This document shows positions 50,270 through 52,003 of a stretch of DNA of 52,003 nt, in pieces. How positions within the stretch are numbered: the first letter of the stretch is position 1; each line of letters begins with the position of its first letter. The stretch covers positions 1 to 52,003 of the forward strand of contig DAOTHZ010000005.1 in NCBI GenBank assembly GCA_035447945.1, read 5' to 3'. The translations under genes were made by a program, and so were the position numbers. The DNA is from Syntrophomonas_B sp035447945 (GTDB lineage Bacteria > Bacillota > Syntrophomonadia > Syntrophomonadales > Syntrophomonadaceae). A model generated the notes under the pieces. The model saw only the letters and a program-made list of their open reading frames with translations. It made no database searches and was not told the origin of the DNA.

Positions 50270-50296
50270 GATTTTTGGGGACAGTCCCCAAAAATC
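50270..50296. repeat. 12-bp perfect palindrome with GGGGACAGTCCCC core
   Basis: GATTTTTGGGGA, CAG, then TCCCCAAAAATC. The GGGGACAGTCCCC core resembles a dispersed repeat found in many genomes near REP-associated transposases; no transposase is present here. It directly follows the terminator T-tract and precedes the csoR promoter. Confidence 0.55.
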
Positions 50297-50308
50297 ACTT
50301 TTAAATAG

Positions 50309-50338
50309 TTGACAAACCGGTAACAATCTTCTTATAAT
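50309..50338 (+). promoter_or_regulatory. Sigma-A promoter of csoR-trxA
   Basis: TTGACA (50309-50314), 18-bp spacer, TATAAT (50333-50338). Confidence 0.8.
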
Positions 50339-50347
50339 CATTAATAG

Positions 50348-50364
50348 ATACCCAAGGGGGGTAT
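50348..50364. promoter_or_regulatory. CsoR-type operator overlapping ribosome site
   Basis: ATACCC-AAGGG-GGGTAT, a G/C-tract palindrome like those bound by CsoR/CstR proteins, just downstream of the -10 box and including the ribosome-binding Gs. Confidence 0.7.
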
Positions 50365-50367
50365 GAG

Positions 50368-50649
50368 ATGAAAGAAGAAATTAACGATCAAGAAGCGCGT
50401 AAAAATGTCCTGGTAAGACTCAGAAGAATCGAAGGGCAAGTGCGCGGCGTCCAGCGCATGGTGGAAAATGAAGCAGAGTGCAGCGAAATTATGAACCAGA
50501 TCGCTGCAATCAAGTCTGCTGTCAATCACGTGGGGCTGTTGGTCTTTGAAAGTCATGCCCGTGAATGCATAGCCCGCTCATTGGATGAAAAAGATAATGA
50601 GCAGAGCTTTGAGGAAATCGTTAAAATCATGGGCCGATTTATCAAATGA
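50368..50649 (+). CDS. CsoR/RcnR-family metal or sulfur-responsive repressor
   Basis: A 93-residue all-helical DUF156 repressor: VLVRLRRIEGQVRGVQRMVENEAEC, NQIAAIKSAVNHVG, and ESHARECIARS. Ligand residues include Cys in AEC and His/Cys in HARECI, consistent with Cu(I) or persulfide sensing, but the ligand cannot be assigned. An operator-like palindrome at 50348-50364 indicates autoregulation. Thioredoxin follows 43 bp later. Confidence 0.88.
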   Translation: MKEEINDQEARKNVLVRLRRIEGQVRGVQRMVENEAECSEIMNQIAAIKSAVNHVGLLVFESHARECIARSLDEKDNEQSFEEIVKIMGRFIK

Positions 50650-50692
50650 TCAACCTTTGCAGTAAAACAAGAACATTGAAGGAGGAATCATA

Positions 50693-51019
50693 ATGTCAAG
50701 TGTGAAGGCAGTTAACACAGAAAGCTTCAATAATGAAGTGTTAAAAGCAAACAAACCGGTTATGGTCGATTTTTGGGCGCCTTGGTGCGGACCCTGCAAA
50801 ATGCTCGGGCCGATCGTGGATACCCTGGCGGAAGAAAACCTGGCCAAACTCGACGTAGCCAAAGTCAATGTAGATGAGAACAAATCACTCGCCGCCCAGT
50901 TTGGCGTACGGGGAATCCCTACCCTGATTTTCTTTAAGGACGGTCAGGAGGTAAAACGCCTGGTGGGTGCCCAAGGCAAGCCGCAGCTGCAAAAAATGAT
51001 TGATGAAGTCATTGGCTAA
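50693..51019 (+). CDS. trxA: Thioredoxin
   Basis: A 108-residue thioredoxin: VMVDFWAPWCGPCKMLGPIV with the WCGPC active site, the cis-Pro in RGIPTLIFFKDG, and full domain length. GAAGGAGG upstream. Cotranscribed with the CsoR-family repressor, so its expression probably responds to that signal. Confidence 0.95.
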   Translation: MSSVKAVNTESFNNEVLKANKPVMVDFWAPWCGPCKMLGPIVDTLAEENLAKLDVAKVNVDENKSLAAQFGVRGIPTLIFFKDGQEVKRLVGAQGKPQLQKMIDEVIG

Positions 51020-51045
51020 AGCAACTGAACGTGCAGAATAAACAG

Positions 51046-51076
51046 GCAGTCTGTCTATGCTGGCAGACTGCTTTTT
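51046..51076 (+). terminator. Terminator after trxA
   Basis: GCAGTCTG pairs with CAGACTGC, followed by TTTTT. Confidence 0.9.
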
Positions 51077-51217
51077 CTGCCCATCGGGAGCGCAGCTTGT
51101 TGAGATCGAATCGATTTGTTAACATAACCATACCGTATTATTTATTGATGCGAAGCAATGAATTCGATGAACATTTTTTGTAACATGAAATCGTAGGCTG
51201 GAACAGGAGCAGTGAGG

Positions 51218-51913
51218 GTGGCAGAAATTACTGTTGTGACATTTAATATCAGACACGGTCAAGGGATGAACGGGAAGGTTGATCTGGCCAAAACGGAACA
51301 GGTATTGGCCCGGTGTCAGGCGGATATCATTTGCCTGCAGGAAGTGGATCGCGGCAGAATGCGCAGCGGGTTTCAGGATCAGGCCGCCCGGCTGGCGGAC
51401 ACCTTGCAATATCAGCATGTCTTCGGCCCGGTTCCCAACGATCGCAGCCAATCATACGGCAATGCCATCTTGTTCAGACATAAAATGTTACAACAAAACA
51501 ACTATCCTCTGCCGGCAGAAGTGCCGGAGCGGGCCATGTTATCAATAGAGCTGGAAATAGGGGCGCAAAACCTGGTGCTGTTCAACACACATTTGGGCCT
51601 GAACCGTCGTCTCCGCAGCGAACAGATCGAACAATTTATTATTCCGCTCATGGACCGCATCGGGTTGCCCGCCATTTTATGCGGGGACTTTAACGAAAGC
51701 CCGGAAGACGAGGGGGCGGCCCGTCTGCTCCAGTGCTGGCAGGATAGTTTTGTGGCCAACCGGACACCGATTTGCTGCAGCTATCCGGCAGACCATCCCC
51801 GGCAAAGATTGGACTACATCCTGTGCAATCAATTCTGTCAGGTACGGGAGTATGCAATCGTGGAGAGCCTGGCCTCCGATCACCGGCCGGTATTGGCCCG
51901 GATTGCCTTTTAG
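51218..51913 (+). CDS. Endonuclease/exonuclease/phosphatase-family protein
   Basis: A 231-residue EEP-fold hydrolase: VVTFNIRHG, IICLQEVDRG, LFNTHLG, LCGDFNESP and the catalytic SDHRPVLA. Substrate could be DNA, a phosphodiester or a phospholipid head group. GTG 51218 is chosen with AGGAG 8 nt upstream; GTG 51212 would be too close. No signal peptide. Confidence 0.88.
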   Translation: MAEITVVTFNIRHGQGMNGKVDLAKTEQVLARCQADIICLQEVDRGRMRSGFQDQAARLADTLQYQHVFGPVPNDRSQSYGNAILFRHKMLQQNNYPLPAEVPERAMLSIELEIGAQNLVLFNTHLGLNRRLRSEQIEQFIIPLMDRIGLPAILCGDFNESPEDEGAARLLQCWQDSFVANRTPICCSYPADHPRQRLDYILCNQFCQVREYAIVESLASDHRPVLARIAF

Positions 51914-51919
51914 CACGCC

Positions 51920-52003
51920 TTATTTGCCGGGCAGTTTTTTGAGAAAATCCTGAATATGCTTTTCATAACCGTTGCTGCCGGGCTGATAAAATTTGGGCTG
52001 GCC
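51920..52003 (-). CDS. C-terminal end of a probable RarA/MgsA AAA+ ATPase (cut by window edge)
   Basis: The last 27 codons of a minus-strand gene end with TAA at 51920-51922: QPKFYQPGSNGYEKHIQDFL then KKLPGK. The F-Y-Q-P-x-x-x-G-Y-E-x-x-I pattern is the usual tail of RarA (replication-associated recombination protein A). The short fragment limits certainty. Confidence 0.5.
   Translation of the reverse strand, partial: GQPKFYQPGSNGYEKHIQDFLKKLPGK

Noticed and set aside
1..52003. CRISPR arrays, tRNA/rRNA genes, integrases, transposases, phage genes
   Set aside because: None could be identified on either strand; repeats seen are short operators, hairpins or two-copy tandems.

Overview
The window reads as a chromosomal segment of an anaerobic, spore-forming member of the Clostridia (Firmicutes/Bacillota). 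The support is a GerM-type spore-germination lipoprotein beside glutamate racemase, strong AGGAGG ribosome sites with frequent TTG/GTG starts, many ferredoxin-like and radical-SAM proteins, a two-subunit class I fumarase, a split glycine decarboxylase (P1/P2), and a peroxiredoxin whose peroxidatic residue is encoded by in-frame TGA followed by a bSECIS-like hairpin, which implies selenocysteine machinery elsewhere. Genus cannot be settled from the sequence. No tRNA, rRNA, CRISPR array, transposase or prophage gene is visible.

Layout. 1-170: start of an OmpR-type response regulator. 486-8095: a sigma-54 activator divergent from an acyl-CoA synthetase, a fusion of class III aminotransferase with an acyl-ACP-reductase-like domain, and a DUF1285-like protein, which together look like an undescribed acyl-to-amine (or amine-to-acyl) route. 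8160-13530: a radical SAM protein, an orphan LytTR regulator and a chelatase-type AAA+/VWA pair. 13696-20289: a gerM-racE-rph-rdgB-ysnB housekeeping string into which a 2-hydroxyacyl-CoA-dehydratase-like protein, its activase and fumarase are inserted. 20386-27221: glycine cleavage (gcvT-gcvH-gcvPA-gcvPB-lpdA) followed by lplA. 27261-30698: MBL hydrolase, DUF4405 membrane protein, degenerate ParA-like protein and the selenoprotein peroxiredoxin. 31011-34079: zinc transporter znuACB and a Fur/Zur regulator.

34118-48391 is a redox and iron island. It holds four NifX-type (dinitrogenase iron-molybdenum cofactor family) domains, two MinD-like ATPases carrying inserted ferredoxin domains, two DUF5320-type glycine-rich proteins, a small ferredoxin, a radical SAM protein, a second sigma-54 activator, a CoA-disulfide-reductase-like flavoprotein, DUF1847 and MBL proteins, feoB/feoA, a DUF134-NifX fusion regulator and an Mrp ATPase. 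Three exact copies of the palindrome GAGCATATGYTC, plus one variant, sit at promoters in and beside this island (29487, 37676, 44131, 47457); the DUF134-NifX protein is the obvious candidate binder. A perfect -24/-12 sigma-54 promoter (35127-35142) faces away from the second activator, whose own sigma-A promoter carries an inverted repeat. 48528-52003: thiolase, a 34-residue membrane peptide, a CsoR-family regulator with its operator plus thioredoxin, an EEP-family phosphohydrolase and the tail of a probable RarA ATPase.

Two genes not obvious from long open frames are described here: a 2x[4Fe-4S] ferredoxin (34118-34285, minus) and the 34-residue membrane peptide (50108-50212). Coordinates and motifs were read by eye; family names rest on remembered motifs, not on database searches.
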